From contig CAZRSF010000002.1 of assembly GCA_964602655.1 (NCBI GenBank), forward strand, positions 70,090 to 134,089: a stretch of 64,000 nucleotides of DNA, written 5' to 3'. Below the pieces are notes generated by a model that saw only the letters and a program-made list of their open reading frames with translations, made no database searches and was not told the origin of the DNA. The translations under genes and the position numbers were made by a program. Every line of letters begins with the position of its first letter. Position 1 is the first letter of the stretch. Of the stretch, positions 16,093 through 24,552 are shown piece after piece. Origin of the DNA: Moduliflexus sp964602655. Its GTDB lineage: Bacteria > Moduliflexota > Moduliflexia > Moduliflexales > Moduliflexaceae.

Positions 16093-17937
16093 ATGAAAAA
16101 ACTCACGGACAAATGTTGCGCCAAATGTATTGACAGCGAGTTTCAGCGGTGTCCTAAAGTCACGGAGTGCCTGATAAAACGGCCGTTGTCGGAGTGTCAC
16201 GAGAATGAGGCGTGCATTGAAAAACGCGACGCGGTCATCCGAAAAATTCGCTATGGCGAGGGCATTCTCCTCAAAATCACGGCGTGCAGTTATCTGCCGG
16301 AGGAACGTATCGGCAACATCGTGAACACGATTTTTATGGAACTGCGCCGCCGGGAACTCTCGAACGTCACGCTCGGCATTACCGGCGGATTGGGCAACAT
16401 CGCGGATGCGCCGTTCCTCTCTGTCTCGTCGCCGGAGTATCCGACGATTGTGTATGCGAAGGTGACGGAAGAGATGATTCCTCGCATTATTGCGGAACAT
16501 ATCGAGCAAAAAAAAGTGGTCGAAGAATGGGTGTTGGGGCAATTCTCGGATGACAGCAAAAAACTGATTGATTCCGTGCCGATTATCCAATATCTGGAAT
16601 TTTTCCATTCCCAAAACCTCCGCGTGATGCGGCGCTGCGGGTTGATTGATCCGGACAATCTCGACGAATATTTCCTGGAAGAAGGCTTTCTCGGTCTGTC
16701 GAAAGCGCTTAATCGCATGACGCCGGACGAAGTATTGAATTTGGTCGGGCTGTCCGGCTTACGGTCGCGTAGCGGAAGCGGCGAGGTCGTCATGAAAAAG
16801 TGGAAACGGATGACCGCGCATGACAATGACGAACAGCCGGAACGGGGCAACTCTTCGACCGGCGAACGCCTTCAGAAATACCTGATTTGCAACGCGCATG
16901 AAGGTTATACCGTCTCACTGAAAGATCGCACGTTATTAGAAAGCGATCCCTTTGCCGTCATCGAAGGGATGCTCATCACCGCCTACGCCGTACAGGCGAC
17001 GCATGGGATTCTCTACCTCAATCCGGCGTTCGATTTAGCGGCGCGGCGCTTGCAACGCGCCTTAGATTTAGCGCGGGAAAACAACTACCTCGGCCCGGAA
17101 ATTTTAGGCACGGACTTTTCGTTCAACATCGAAATTCGACGCGCGCCGTCCGGCTACTTAGTCGGGGAGGATACGTCTATCGTGTCGTTTTTGGAAGGAG
17201 ATGTCGGCACGCGCCCCATGCCGCCATACTTAGAAGATCGAGGCTTATGGGGCAAACCGACGCTGATTCACGGCGTCGAAACGCTGGCGAATATTCCGTT
17301 GTTAGTGCAGCATGATTTTAGCTGGTTCACCTCAACCGGCGTGACTGGCAACCCCGGCACGAAATGTCTGACGCTCGCCGGAGCCATTTCGCGCCCCGGC
17401 ATAATCGAAGTCCCATTAGGAACGCCGCTGAGGGATATTCTCATTGACATCGGCGGCGCAGATCTGAATGCCGTCAAAGCCCTGCATATCGGCGGGCCGT
17501 CCGGCGGGTATCTTGCCCCCGAACAATTCGACACGCTGCTCGATCACGACAGCTTGCGGCGCTACGGCCTGCACATGGGAACCAGTACGATTGAAGTCCT
17601 CGATCAATCGGTTTGCCTGATTGATCGGGTCGCCAAGCATTTACTGTTTGCGCTTGATGAATTATGCGGCCAATGTACCGCCGGACGGGAAGGCATGTAT
17701 CAACTCGTTTCGATTCTCCAGGCGATTCGCGAAGGGCGCGACATTCCGGGATGCCGCCGCCGCAATTTGGCGGACGCGCATGCGTTGGCCTCGGAACTCG
17801 TCGAATATATTCGCAGCACCAGCCTGTGCGCGTTTTGTAAAGAGAGTTGTATCAGCGTCACCAGCACCCTGACGTATTTTCGCAAGGACTATGAAGAGCA
17901 TCTCCAAAAACGCTGCAAGGCGGGAGTCTGCTTTTAA
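16093..17937 (+). CDS. Divergent NuoF-like flavin/Fe-S subunit
   Basis: A 614-residue NuoF/HndC-type protein. An N-terminal Cys-rich stretch (Cys8, 9, 12, 20, 26, 35, 41) and a thioredoxin-like segment (about 60-150) precede the Complex I 51 kDa domain: SGLRSRSGSG (221-230, normally GLRGRGGAGF), CNAHEGYTVSLKDRTLLESDP (normally CNADEGEPGTFKDR), an SLBB region (about 424-472), and the [4Fe-4S] domain CGQCTAGREG with Cys525 and Cys528. The third expected Cys is Gly531; Cys579 is kept, with extra Cys582 and Cys586. So both the FMN/NADH loop and the cluster site depart from the family. It lies between the CheW/NuoE-repeat gene and a hydrogenase-like gene; together they should form one complex. Electron donor is uncertain. 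Confidence 0.85.
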   Translation: MKKLTDKCCAKCIDSEFQRCPKVTECLIKRPLSECHENEACIEKRDAVIRKIRYGEGILLKITACSYLPEERIGNIVNTIFMELRRRELSNVTLGITGGLGNIADAPFLSVSSPEYPTIVYAKVTEEMIPRIIAEHIEQKKVVEEWVLGQFSDDSKKLIDSVPIIQYLEFFHSQNLRVMRRCGLIDPDNLDEYFLEEGFLGLSKALNRMTPDEVLNLVGLSGLRSRSGSGEVVMKKWKRMTAHDNDEQPERGNSSTGERLQKYLICNAHEGYTVSLKDRTLLESDPFAVIEGMLITAYAVQATHGILYLNPAFDLAARRLQRALDLARENNYLGPEILGTDFSFNIEIRRAPSGYLVGEDTSIVSFLEGDVGTRPMPPYLEDRGLWGKPTLIHGVETLANIPLLVQHDFSWFTSTGVTGNPGTKCLTLAGAISRPGIIEVPLGTPLRDILIDIGGADLNAVKALHIGGPSGGYLAPEQFDTLLDHDSLRRYGLHMGTSTIEVLDQSVCLIDRVAKHLLFALDELCGQCTAGREGMYQLVSILQAIREGRDIPGCRRRNLADAHALASELVEYIRSTSLCAFCKESCISVTSTLTYFRKDYEEHLQKRCKAGVCF

Positions 17938-18031
17938 GTGAAGAATGAAGAAGGATGAGTGAAAAGAGAAGAGGACGAATGGCGCACCAGTTGTAAATCG
18001 TTCACTCTTCCTTCTTCACTCGTCACTCTTA
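17937..18031. repeat. Long imperfect inverted repeat, family F6 copy 1
   Basis: Purine-rich arm GTGAAGAATGAAGAAGGATG… and pyrimidine-rich return arm …TTCACTCTTCCTTCTTCAC, separated by about 25 nt, between the NuoF-like and hydrogenase-like genes. A related copy follows the hydrogenase-like gene at 19800-19880. Confidence 0.85.
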
Positions 18032-18040
18032 CCTCCTGTT

Positions 18041-19801
18041 ATGGATGTCGTAACATTACAGATTGACGGAACGGAAATGCAAGTGCCGTCGGGCACGACG
18101 GTGCTTGAAGCGGCGCGCTCGTATGACATCGCCATTCCGACCTTATGCGCTCATCCTGAAGTCGCCGCGTCAGGACGCTGCCGGGTGTGCGTGGTCGAGA
18201 TCGAAGGCTATGATCAACTCGTTCCTTCCTGCCGGTTGCCGGTCGAACCTGGCATGATCGTGCGGACGCAGACGCCGGCGGTCATCGCGTCGCGCCGGAT
18301 GAGCGTCGAACTCTTAGCGGCGCAGCACCCGATGCAATGCCTCACCTGCTACCGGAACGGGAAATGTCAGCTTCAAGACTTAGCCAAACAGTTCGGCGTG
18401 CAGCGTTCGAGATTTTCACGGAGAGAATCGGTCGTCAGCAATGGCGAGCCGGTCTATCCGCGCTGGCCGGTTGACGAAAAAAGCCCGGCTATCGGCCACG
18501 ATCCGAATATGTGCATTTTGTGCGGTTTGTGTATTGACGCCTGCCGCAACATTCAGCGCGTGGACGTGATTGATTTCGCGCATCGCGGCAGCCGGAGAAA
18601 TATCGAAGCCGCGTTCGGCCAGAGTTTGAACGACGTGGAATGCACAGCCTGCGGGCAGTGCGTTCAGGTTTGTCCGGTCAATGCGTTTTATGAAAAATCC
18701 GAATTAGCCGTCGTGCAGGCGGCGTTGCGCAATCCCGATCTGCATGTCGTCGCGCTGCTCTCGCCGATGGTCGGCGTCTCCATCGGCGAAGAGTTCGGTC
18801 TCGATCCCGGAACGCGCCTCAATCATCAATTGGTCGCCGCGTTGAAAGCGATTGGCGTGGATTCCGTGTTCGACGTCAGTGTCGGCGGCGACCTCGTGCT
18901 GCTGGAAGACGCGTACCAATTGCTGTCGCGAGTCCGTTCCGGTAAGCGCCTCCCGATGTTTTCTTCGGCGAGTCCGGCCTGGGTCAAATATATCGAGCAT
19001 TTTCATCCGACGATGCTGCCGCTGCTGTCGTCCTGCAAATCTCCGGCGCAGGCGTTAGCGTCGTTAGTGAAAATGTACGATGCGCCGAAACGCGGCTTGC
19101 TGTCGGAACAGGTCTTCATCGTCTCGCTGACGCCATGCACGGCGGAAAAATTCGAGCGGCTGCGCCCGGAGATGGGCATCAACGGCGAACCGATGATTGA
19201 CGCCTGCCTCACCACGAAAGAAGTTGCCAGCCTGTTGTCCGGGCTGCTCGGCGATTCGCTCATGTCCATGCCGCCGCAGCCGTATGATCCGCCGTTCGAT
19301 AACGCTTCCGGCGCGGGGATGCTGATGTGCGCCGCGGGCGGCATGATCGAAGGCGTGATGCGCACGTTCTATGAACTGTTGACGGAAAAGAAACTGAAGT
19401 CCCCTGAATTTTCCACCATGCGCGAGACCGACGGTTTTGCTGAAATCACGCTCAAAACCGGCCAGGACAATATTCTTGGCGCGATTGTGCATGGCACGGG
19501 CAATGTGGGGCGATTGCTCGAAAAAATCGCCAAAGAGAAAAAACCGTATCAATACGTAGAGATCAAAGGCTGTCCGCAGGGCTGCGCGCATGGCGGCGGA
19601 GAACCGCTTCCCTGGAACGACGAGATTCTTCGCGCCCGCAGTCAGGCGTTATACGCGCTTGACAGCGAACAGGACATCCGCAAAGCCCATGAAAACCCGA
19701 CAGTCAAAAAGCTCTACGAAGAGTTCCTCAAAAAACCGGCAAGCGCCGAAGTCAAAAAAGTTTTGTACACCACCTATACGCAACGACAACGCTATTTATA
19801 G
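18041..19801 (+). CDS. [FeFe]-hydrogenase-like protein with altered H-cluster motifs
   Basis: A 586-residue protein with the architecture of CpI-type hydrogenases. N-terminal [2Fe-2S] domain (Cys36, 47, 50, 64); His-ligated [4Fe-4S] site (His96, Cys100, 103, 109); two-cluster ferredoxin domain (Cys158, 161, 164, 168 and 201, 204, 207, 211). All accessory clusters are complete. The H-cluster domain is not canonical: motif L1, normally TSCCPGW, reads SSASPAW (308-314), replacing both the proton-transfer Cys (Ala310) and the cluster ligand (Ser311). L2, normally MPCTxK, reads TPCTAE (364-369). L3 keeps Cys511 and Cys515 in KGCPQGCAHGGGEP. Ordinary H2 catalysis is therefore doubtful. It may be a redox sensor or a protein with another active site. 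No maturases (HydEFG) are in the window. An ATG directly after a long hairpin, with CCTCCTGTT upstream, lacks a clear ribosome site. Confidence 0.88.
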   Translation: MDVVTLQIDGTEMQVPSGTTVLEAARSYDIAIPTLCAHPEVAASGRCRVCVVEIEGYDQLVPSCRLPVEPGMIVRTQTPAVIASRRMSVELLAAQHPMQCLTCYRNGKCQLQDLAKQFGVQRSRFSRRESVVSNGEPVYPRWPVDEKSPAIGHDPNMCILCGLCIDACRNIQRVDVIDFAHRGSRRNIEAAFGQSLNDVECTACGQCVQVCPVNAFYEKSELAVVQAALRNPDLHVVALLSPMVGVSIGEEFGLDPGTRLNHQLVAALKAIGVDSVFDVSVGGDLVLLEDAYQLLSRVRSGKRLPMFSSASPAWVKYIEHFHPTMLPLLSSCKSPAQALASLVKMYDAPKRGLLSEQVFIVSLTPCTAEKFERLRPEMGINGEPMIDACLTTKEVASLLSGLLGDSLMSMPPQPYDPPFDNASGAGMLMCAAGGMIEGVMRTFYELLTEKKLKSPEFSTMRETDGFAEITLKTGQDNILGAIVHGTGNVGRLLEKIAKEKKPYQYVEIKGCPQGCAHGGGEPLPWNDEILRARSQALYALDSEQDIRKAHENPTVKKLYEEFLKKPASAEVKKVLYTTYTQRQRYL

Positions 19802-19880
19802 TGAAGAATGAAGAGGGAAGAGTGAAAATGGCTGAACGGAAGCCTCATCACTCTTCCCTTTTCACTCTTCATTCTTCCTT
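19800..19880. repeat. Long imperfect inverted repeat, family F6 copy 2
   Basis: AGTGAAGAATGAAGAGGGAA… pairs with …TTTTCACTCTTCATTCTTCC across about 20 nt. It starts at the hydrogenase-like stop and ends 5 bp before the epimerase ATG, so the hydrogenase-like gene is bracketed by two members of one family. Confidence 0.85.
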
Positions 19881-19885
19881 ATTTT

Positions 19886-20830
19886 ATGAAATGTCTCGTG
19901 ACCGGCGCTGCCGGATTTCTTGGTTCAAGTATCTCCGAACGGCTCATCAGCATGGGCGCAGAAGTGATTGGCATTGACTGTTTTATTGATTATTATCCAC
20001 GCGCGTTAAAAGAAAAAAATCTCGCCAAGCTTTGGGAAAGCAAGCAGTTTACGTTCATTGAAAAAAGCCTGTTAGATGTCAACTTATCCGAATTGTTAGA
20101 CGGCGTGGATTATATCTTCCATCAGGCCGCGCAGGCGGGCGTTCGCGCCAGTTGGGGCAAAGATTTCGAGATTTACACCGAAAACAACATCAAGGCGACG
20201 CAGCAGCTTTTGGACGCTTGCAAAGATAAACCGATCAAACGCCTGATTTACGCCTCGTCGTCGTCGGTCTATGGCGATGTGAAAGAGTTTCCGATGCGGG
20301 AAACGATGTTTTTGCAGCCAGTCTCGCCCTACGGCGTGTCGAAATTAGCCGCCGAGCATCTCTGCGTCTTGTATTGGAAAAATTTCAAAGTCCCGACGAT
20401 TTCGCTGCGCTATTTCACCGTCTATGGCCCGCGCCAGCGGCCTGATATGGCGTTTAACAAGTTCATCAAAGCGATTCTGAAAGGCGACACGATTCATATT
20501 TACGGCGACGGCAAGCAGACCCGCGACTTCACGTTCGTGGCGGACGCGGTGCAAGCCAATATCTCCGCCATGACCAACGGCACGCCCGGCGGCGTCTATA
20601 ACATCGGCGGCGGCTCGCGCATTTCCGTCAACGACGTCCTCGCGATTCTCGGCAAGATCAGTGGCATCGAACCGAAAATTTCCTATGAAGAGAAGCAAAA
20701 AGGGGACGTACAGGATACCTGCGCCGACACTACGCTCGCCAAAAACGAACTCCTTTACGAACCGCAAGTCGGCATCGAAGAAGGCTTGCGGCAGGAATAC
20801 GAGTGGCTGAAAGGGCTGATGAGCGTGTAA
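19886..20830 (+). CDS. NAD-dependent nucleotide-sugar epimerase/dehydratase
   Basis: A 314-residue extended short-chain dehydrogenase, cytoplasmic. The Rossmann turn TGAAGFLGSS (6-15), an ASSSSVYGD strand, catalytic Tyr/Lys in YGVSKLAAE and the RYFTVYGPRQRPDMAF segment match UDP-sugar 4-epimerases of the UDP-glucuronate/UDP-GlcNAc type. Length is normal. Substrate cannot be fixed from motifs alone. It would feed surface polysaccharide or glycan synthesis; no glycosyltransferase is adjacent. Confidence 0.88.
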   Translation: MKCLVTGAAGFLGSSISERLISMGAEVIGIDCFIDYYPRALKEKNLAKLWESKQFTFIEKSLLDVNLSELLDGVDYIFHQAAQAGVRASWGKDFEIYTENNIKATQQLLDACKDKPIKRLIYASSSSVYGDVKEFPMRETMFLQPVSPYGVSKLAAEHLCVLYWKNFKVPTISLRYFTVYGPRQRPDMAFNKFIKAILKGDTIHIYGDGKQTRDFTFVADAVQANISAMTNGTPGGVYNIGGGSRISVNDVLAILGKISGIEPKISYEEKQKGDVQDTCADTTLAKNELLYEPQVGIEEGLRQEYEWLKGLMSV

Positions 20831-20852
20831 ATGACACGCAAGGTTGCGGATA

Positions 20853-20885
20853 AGCTGTCAGACACCTTGAAGGTGTCTGACAGCT
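20853..20885. repeat. Intergenic palindrome, family F2 copy 1
   Basis: Perfect inverted repeat with 16-nt arms AGCTGTCAGACACCTT / AAGGTGTCTGACAGCT and a 1-nt centre, between the epimerase gene and a small gene. Related copies: 25904-25940, 35206-35236, 45887-45919, 59143-59173. Confidence 0.9.
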
Positions 20886-20902
20886 TTGAAATAGGAGGTA
20901 AT

Positions 20903-21157
20903 ATGTTATCAATCGAACTGACAACCGACATCGAACAACATTTGCAAACAGTCGTTCGAAAAAGCTATCACGGCGACATTCAAGTCGCCATTGCCTCATT
21001 TTTGCGTCTGCACGAAAAATATGGCTGGAAAGAGCAGTTTCTCAAAGATGTTGAGGCGATTCGCGCTGAAGTTCGCAGCCAGGGCGGGATTTCTTCTCAA
21101 AAAATCGAGCAGGCAATAACTCGTTATCGAACGCAGAAAAATAACCAGCATGTCTAA
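20903..21157 (+). CDS. Small helical protein, antitoxin-like
   Basis: An 84-residue charged helical protein. The start at 20903 is chosen over an upstream in-frame ATG at 20831 because ATAGGAGGTAAT lies just before it and the longer version would read through an F2 palindrome. No family recognised; size and the IEQAITRYRTQ tail resemble solitary antitoxins. No toxin overlaps it. The next small gene is a DUF2442 protein 124 bp away, and that gap holds no gene. Confidence 0.55.
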   Translation: MLSIELTTDIEQHLQTVVRKSYHGDIQVAIASFLRLHEKYGWKEQFLKDVEAIRAEVRSQGGISSQKIEQAITRYRTQKNNQHV

Positions 21158-21280
21158 CATCTTAAAATCATTCGTATTACAGCATTATTCAATTGCTTTT
21201 GCACTCCTGTTCAATGGTCATGAATAATGCTCTAAAATATTTTTGGATGCATTGGAAAGGCTGAAAGATATTTCAACATA

Positions 21281-21568
21281 ATGATCAAAATTATCGGATT
21301 AGAAGTGCTTGCGCCGTATCGCCTGCATCTTGTTTTCGACGATGGCGTTGAAAAAGTGATTGATGGCTCTCAATTTATCGGGAATAGCCCATTGACCCAA
21401 CCATTGTCTGATCCCGAATATTTCCGGCAGGTAAAAATTTACGAGAACGAGCGCGGCATTTATTGGCCGAATGAGTATGATATTTGTCCTGATAACTTAC
21501 GCTATCATATTCAAGCCATAGACACGCGCTCGCCTGCCGCCGCGCAACCCGTATTGCAAGCAGCCTGA
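21281..21568 (+). CDS. DUF2442 domain protein
   Basis: A 95-residue protein with the DUF2442 pattern: an N-terminal V-L-A-P-Y-x-L-x-L-x-F-D-D-G strand pair, VIDGSQFIG, PLSDPEYFRQVKI and the IYWPNEYDICPDNLRY end. DUF2442 genes usually pair with DUF4160 in putative toxin-antitoxin sets; no DUF4160 partner is present here. Function unknown. Confidence 0.82.
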   Translation: MIKIIGLEVLAPYRLHLVFDDGVEKVIDGSQFIGNSPLTQPLSDPEYFRQVKIYENERGIYWPNEYDICPDNLRYHIQAIDTRSPAAAQPVLQAA

Positions 21569-21650
21569 GATTGCATGTATGACGATTTTTCAACGATTGA
21601 CGAACGATGTGATGATGCCCCGATGAACACAAGCCAAAAGGAGAGAGATT

Positions 21651-24320
21651 ATGTTTGGGAAGAAAGAAACGCCGCAAACGATTGAAACACGCCAAACTGC
21701 GCCGTTTGTCGGGCGAGAAACCGAGTTGCGCTATTTGCGTCAGGGGTTGGATCACGTCATCGCTGAGAACGCGCCGAAATTTATCCTGATCGAAGGGGAT
21801 TTCGGCGTCGGCAAAACCACGTTAATCAACCGTTTTTTAGAACAGGCCAAAGAGACGCATTCGTCAATCCTGATTGGACGTGGCACATGCTCGAACGAAA
21901 CCGAAATGAACGGCCTGCTGCCGTTCGGCGAATTGCTTGAACATCTCGCGCAAACCGGCAGTCAATCGAAAGTGATCCCATCGAACTGGACGGACTTTTT
22001 AAAGAATGTTGCTCCGGCATGGATCAGCATTGTTCCCGTTGTCGGCGGCGCAGTCGCCGCAGGCGTTCAAACGGCGGTCGAATTGCAGAAAGCCGCCGGA
22101 CACAGCGGCTATCGGCAGGAAAACGTCTTCGTTCAATTTACGAACGCGCTGTTGAAACTTGCCGAAAAACAGCCGGTGATCGTTGTGTTGGACGATCTGC
22201 AATGGGCGGATGTCTCGTCGTTGGAATTGCTCGCGCATTTGGCGCGGCAGGTCAAAGAGCGGGCAATCCTGTTTCTCTGCGCGTATCGCCCGGAAGCGAA
22301 AGAAACCAGCCGCAACGCCGACCATTTCAATGCGTGCCGGGTCAAAATCCTGCGGCCTGAAATCGGGAGCGAATTGGAAATTCACGAAGGGATTCACGTC
22401 GCCGCGTATTTGTGCCAGCGTTATCCGCGCCATGATTTGACCGCCAGCGTGATCGGCGACATTCAAACCGCAACCGACGGGCATCCGCTGTTTGTCAGCC
22501 AATTATTCTCCTTATGGGAAGAAACCGGCGTCATCGTGGAAACAACCGATGCGAACGCACAGCCGATCTGGAAACTCTCCGCCGACGCGAAGGCGCACCT
22601 GACGATTCCCGCCAATATGCAGGTGGTTTTAGAACAACGCCTGCGCCTGATGGGGGATGAACTGCGTAAAATCGCCACGTCAGCCTCGGTCGAAGGCGAA
22701 GAGTTTTCCGCGCAAGTCGTCGCGCAGCTTGCCAAATTCGAGGAAGGCGACGTGTATGATCCGCTCGAAACGCTGGAACATCGCTACTGGCTGATTCAAG
22801 AGCATTCCACGAAAGAATTCGGCGACACCTTTTTAGACATGTACCGCTTTACCCATCGCTTTTTCCGGGACTATATCTATTCCAAATTAGACGCCGGAAA
22901 ACGCCGCAATATGCACCGCGCCGTCGGCGAATGTTTGGAAACGCTGTATCGCAATAATTTGGAACAGATCGCCAGTCAATTAGCCATTCATTTCACCGAA
23001 GCCCGGCAGCCGAAAAAAGCGGCGAAATATGCGCTGATGGCCGCGCAATTCGAGCAGTCGCGCTATGCATGGGCAGAAGGGGAAGAATGGTGTGAGTTTG
23101 GGTTAAAGGTTTTAGAAAATCTTTCGCCTGACATAGAAAGAAATCAATTAAAATTTGATTTGTTCAATCAATCGGGGGATGGACATGATAAAATTGGGGA
23201 ATATGCTCAAGCTGATCAGCGTTACCGAGCGGCTTTAACATTAGCGCAAGAAATCGAAGTTAAATCAGAACAACTTGCTGCATTATACGTTAAATTAGCC
23301 GATACATGTGAAAGTGAAGGGGGACTTAAGCTCGAAGAAGCCAAACAATTCATTATGCAAGCCCAAAAAATTCTTCAATCACTTCCCTATAGTGAACTTC
23401 ATATCAAAGTAGCATGGATTGCTGCCATCTTACAAATCCGGTCAGGAGAATATCAATCTGCCTTTGAATCTTTATCGAAATTGATGATGGATGTAGAAAA
23501 ATTACCTCGCTCGATAAGCTTAGAATTAATATTGTGTCGCCTCTATAATGCATTAGGGATGGCATTACAGGGACTAAATCGTTATGAAGAGTGTTTATTT
23601 TATCGTCAAAAAGCGATTGACCTTGCAAAGAAAATAAACGAAAAGGGAATTGAGGCTTCCTACAAAGCTAATTTAGTAAATAGTTATCAACTTCTTGGTA
23701 GATTTGAATTAGGTTTACATTTAGCCAAAGAAGCTTTTGATATTGCATGGAAGATAGGTGATCTTGATTGTATGCTTCATTCAAAACAATTTATGGGAAG
23801 CCTGTTCTTAGATATGGGTAAACCCTTGGAGGCATTACAAGAATTGGAGGAAGCAAAAGTAAAAGCAGAGCAGACTGGCGGGCGTTGGAAAATTGTAGAT
23901 ATATACAGTGACATGGCATTAACATATCTTGCGTTAGGAAAGTTGGAACAAGCTTATCAATATGCCATTGATGGTTTGTCGGAAGCGCAAAAAAGAAACG
24001 TAAAAACCAGTAAGGCTCAAGCCCTTGATACATTAGGACAGGTCGAGGCAGTTCGGCAGAATTGGGAGATAGCTGCACAGTACTTTATAGATGCTATTTC
24101 ACTCCGAGAGGAAACCGGGAATCGGCATCAATCTGCAAAAGTCCGGTATCACTTCGCCGACGCGCTGCTCCGGCAGGGCAAATCCGCCGAAGCCGAACCC
24201 CTGCTGCGTCAGGCGCTGGCGGTGTTTCAGGAATTGAAGTTGGCGCATGAAATCAAAAAAGCGGAGGAACTGTTGGCGAAAGTAAAAGGAGGTGAATCCT
24301 ATGGCAGCGTTGGTGCTTGA
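21651..24320 (+). CDS. STAND AAA ATPase with TPR array
   Basis: An 889-residue cytoplasmic STAND protein of the AAA_16/MalT-AfsR type. FVGRETELRYL (19-29) opens the ATPase; Walker A is GDFGVGKT (49-56) and Walker B VVLDDLQWAD (Asp181-Asp182). After a winged-helix-like linker (about 330-430), TPR repeats fill about residues 450-880. AAGGAGAGAGAT precedes the ATG. Two oddities are visible. Bases about 23090-24125 (central TPRs) are markedly AT-rich while both ends are GC-rich, so the gene is a mosaic. And the last codons read into the next gene (…VKGGESYGSVGA) where a duplicate tail downstream ends …VKKANADKI, so the C-terminus was replaced when a toxin-antitoxin module became joined. No effector domain is visible. 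Confidence 0.9.
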   Translation: MFGKKETPQTIETRQTAPFVGRETELRYLRQGLDHVIAENAPKFILIEGDFGVGKTTLINRFLEQAKETHSSILIGRGTCSNETEMNGLLPFGELLEHLAQTGSQSKVIPSNWTDFLKNVAPAWISIVPVVGGAVAAGVQTAVELQKAAGHSGYRQENVFVQFTNALLKLAEKQPVIVVLDDLQWADVSSLELLAHLARQVKERAILFLCAYRPEAKETSRNADHFNACRVKILRPEIGSELEIHEGIHVAAYLCQRYPRHDLTASVIGDIQTATDGHPLFVSQLFSLWEETGVIVETTDANAQPIWKLSADAKAHLTIPANMQVVLEQRLRLMGDELRKIATSASVEGEEFSAQVVAQLAKFEEGDVYDPLETLEHRYWLIQEHSTKEFGDTFLDMYRFTHRFFRDYIYSKLDAGKRRNMHRAVGECLETLYRNNLEQIASQLAIHFTEARQPKKAAKYALMAAQFEQSRYAWAEGEEWCEFGLKVLENLSPDIERNQLKFDLFNQSGDGHDKIGEYAQADQRYRAALTLAQEIEVKSEQLAALYVKLADTCESEGGLKLEEAKQFIMQAQKILQSLPYSELHIKVAWIAAILQIRSGEYQSAFESLSKLMMDVEKLPRSISLELILCRLYNALGMALQGLNRYEECLFYRQKAIDLAKKINEKGIEASYKANLVNSYQLLGRFELGLHLAKEAFDIAWKIGDLDCMLHSKQFMGSLFLDMGKPLEALQELEEAKVKAEQTGGRWKIVDIYSDMALTYLALGKLEQAYQYAIDGLSEAQKRNVKTSKAQALDTLGQVEAVRQNWEIAAQYFIDAISLREETGNRHQSAKVRYHFADALLRQGKSAEAEPLLRQALAVFQELKLAHEIKKAEELLAKVKGGESYGSVGA
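24153..24286 (+). repeat. Tail repeat of the STAND-TPR gene, copy A
   Basis: 134 bp coding the last TPR and linker (FADALLRQGK…LLAKVK), repeated at 25003-25136 with a constant 850-bp offset, and in shortened form at 25704-25767. Confidence 0.92.
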
Positions 24321-24552
24321 AGGTGTCAGCGACCAGATCGTCACAGCGTATAATCACGCTTCCCAAGAAGCCAAACAACAACTCAACAAAGTGCTGGAAG
24401 ACGTGATGCAACTTTGGACGTCACGCTCTTCTGAAGAAGCGAATGAGGAGAATTTGCGGCAGGAGACGTTGGAATTTATTACGCATCTGCCGACCTTCCC
24501 TTTAGATTGGCAGCACCATAAGATGACGCGGGAGGAGATGAATGCGCGTTAA
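24301..24552 (+). CDS. Antitoxin partner of PIN toxin
   Basis: An 83-residue acidic helical protein. The ATG at 24301 is chosen for AAAGGAGGTG 6 nt upstream; it begins inside the final codons of the STAND-TPR gene. The C-terminal half (LPTFPLDWQHHKMTREEMNAR) is a probable toxin-binding tail. It overlaps the PIN toxin start by 11 nt, which with its size identifies it as the antitoxin. Confidence 0.8.
   Translation: MAALVLEGVSDQIVTAYNHASQEAKQQLNKVLEDVMQLWTSRSSEEANEENLRQETLEFITHLPTFPLDWQHHKMTREEMNAR

Noticed and set aside
17937..18040. Real direct coding sequence between the NuoF-like and hydrogenase-like genes
   Set aside because: The stretch is a long imperfect hairpin of low complexity with stops in all frames.
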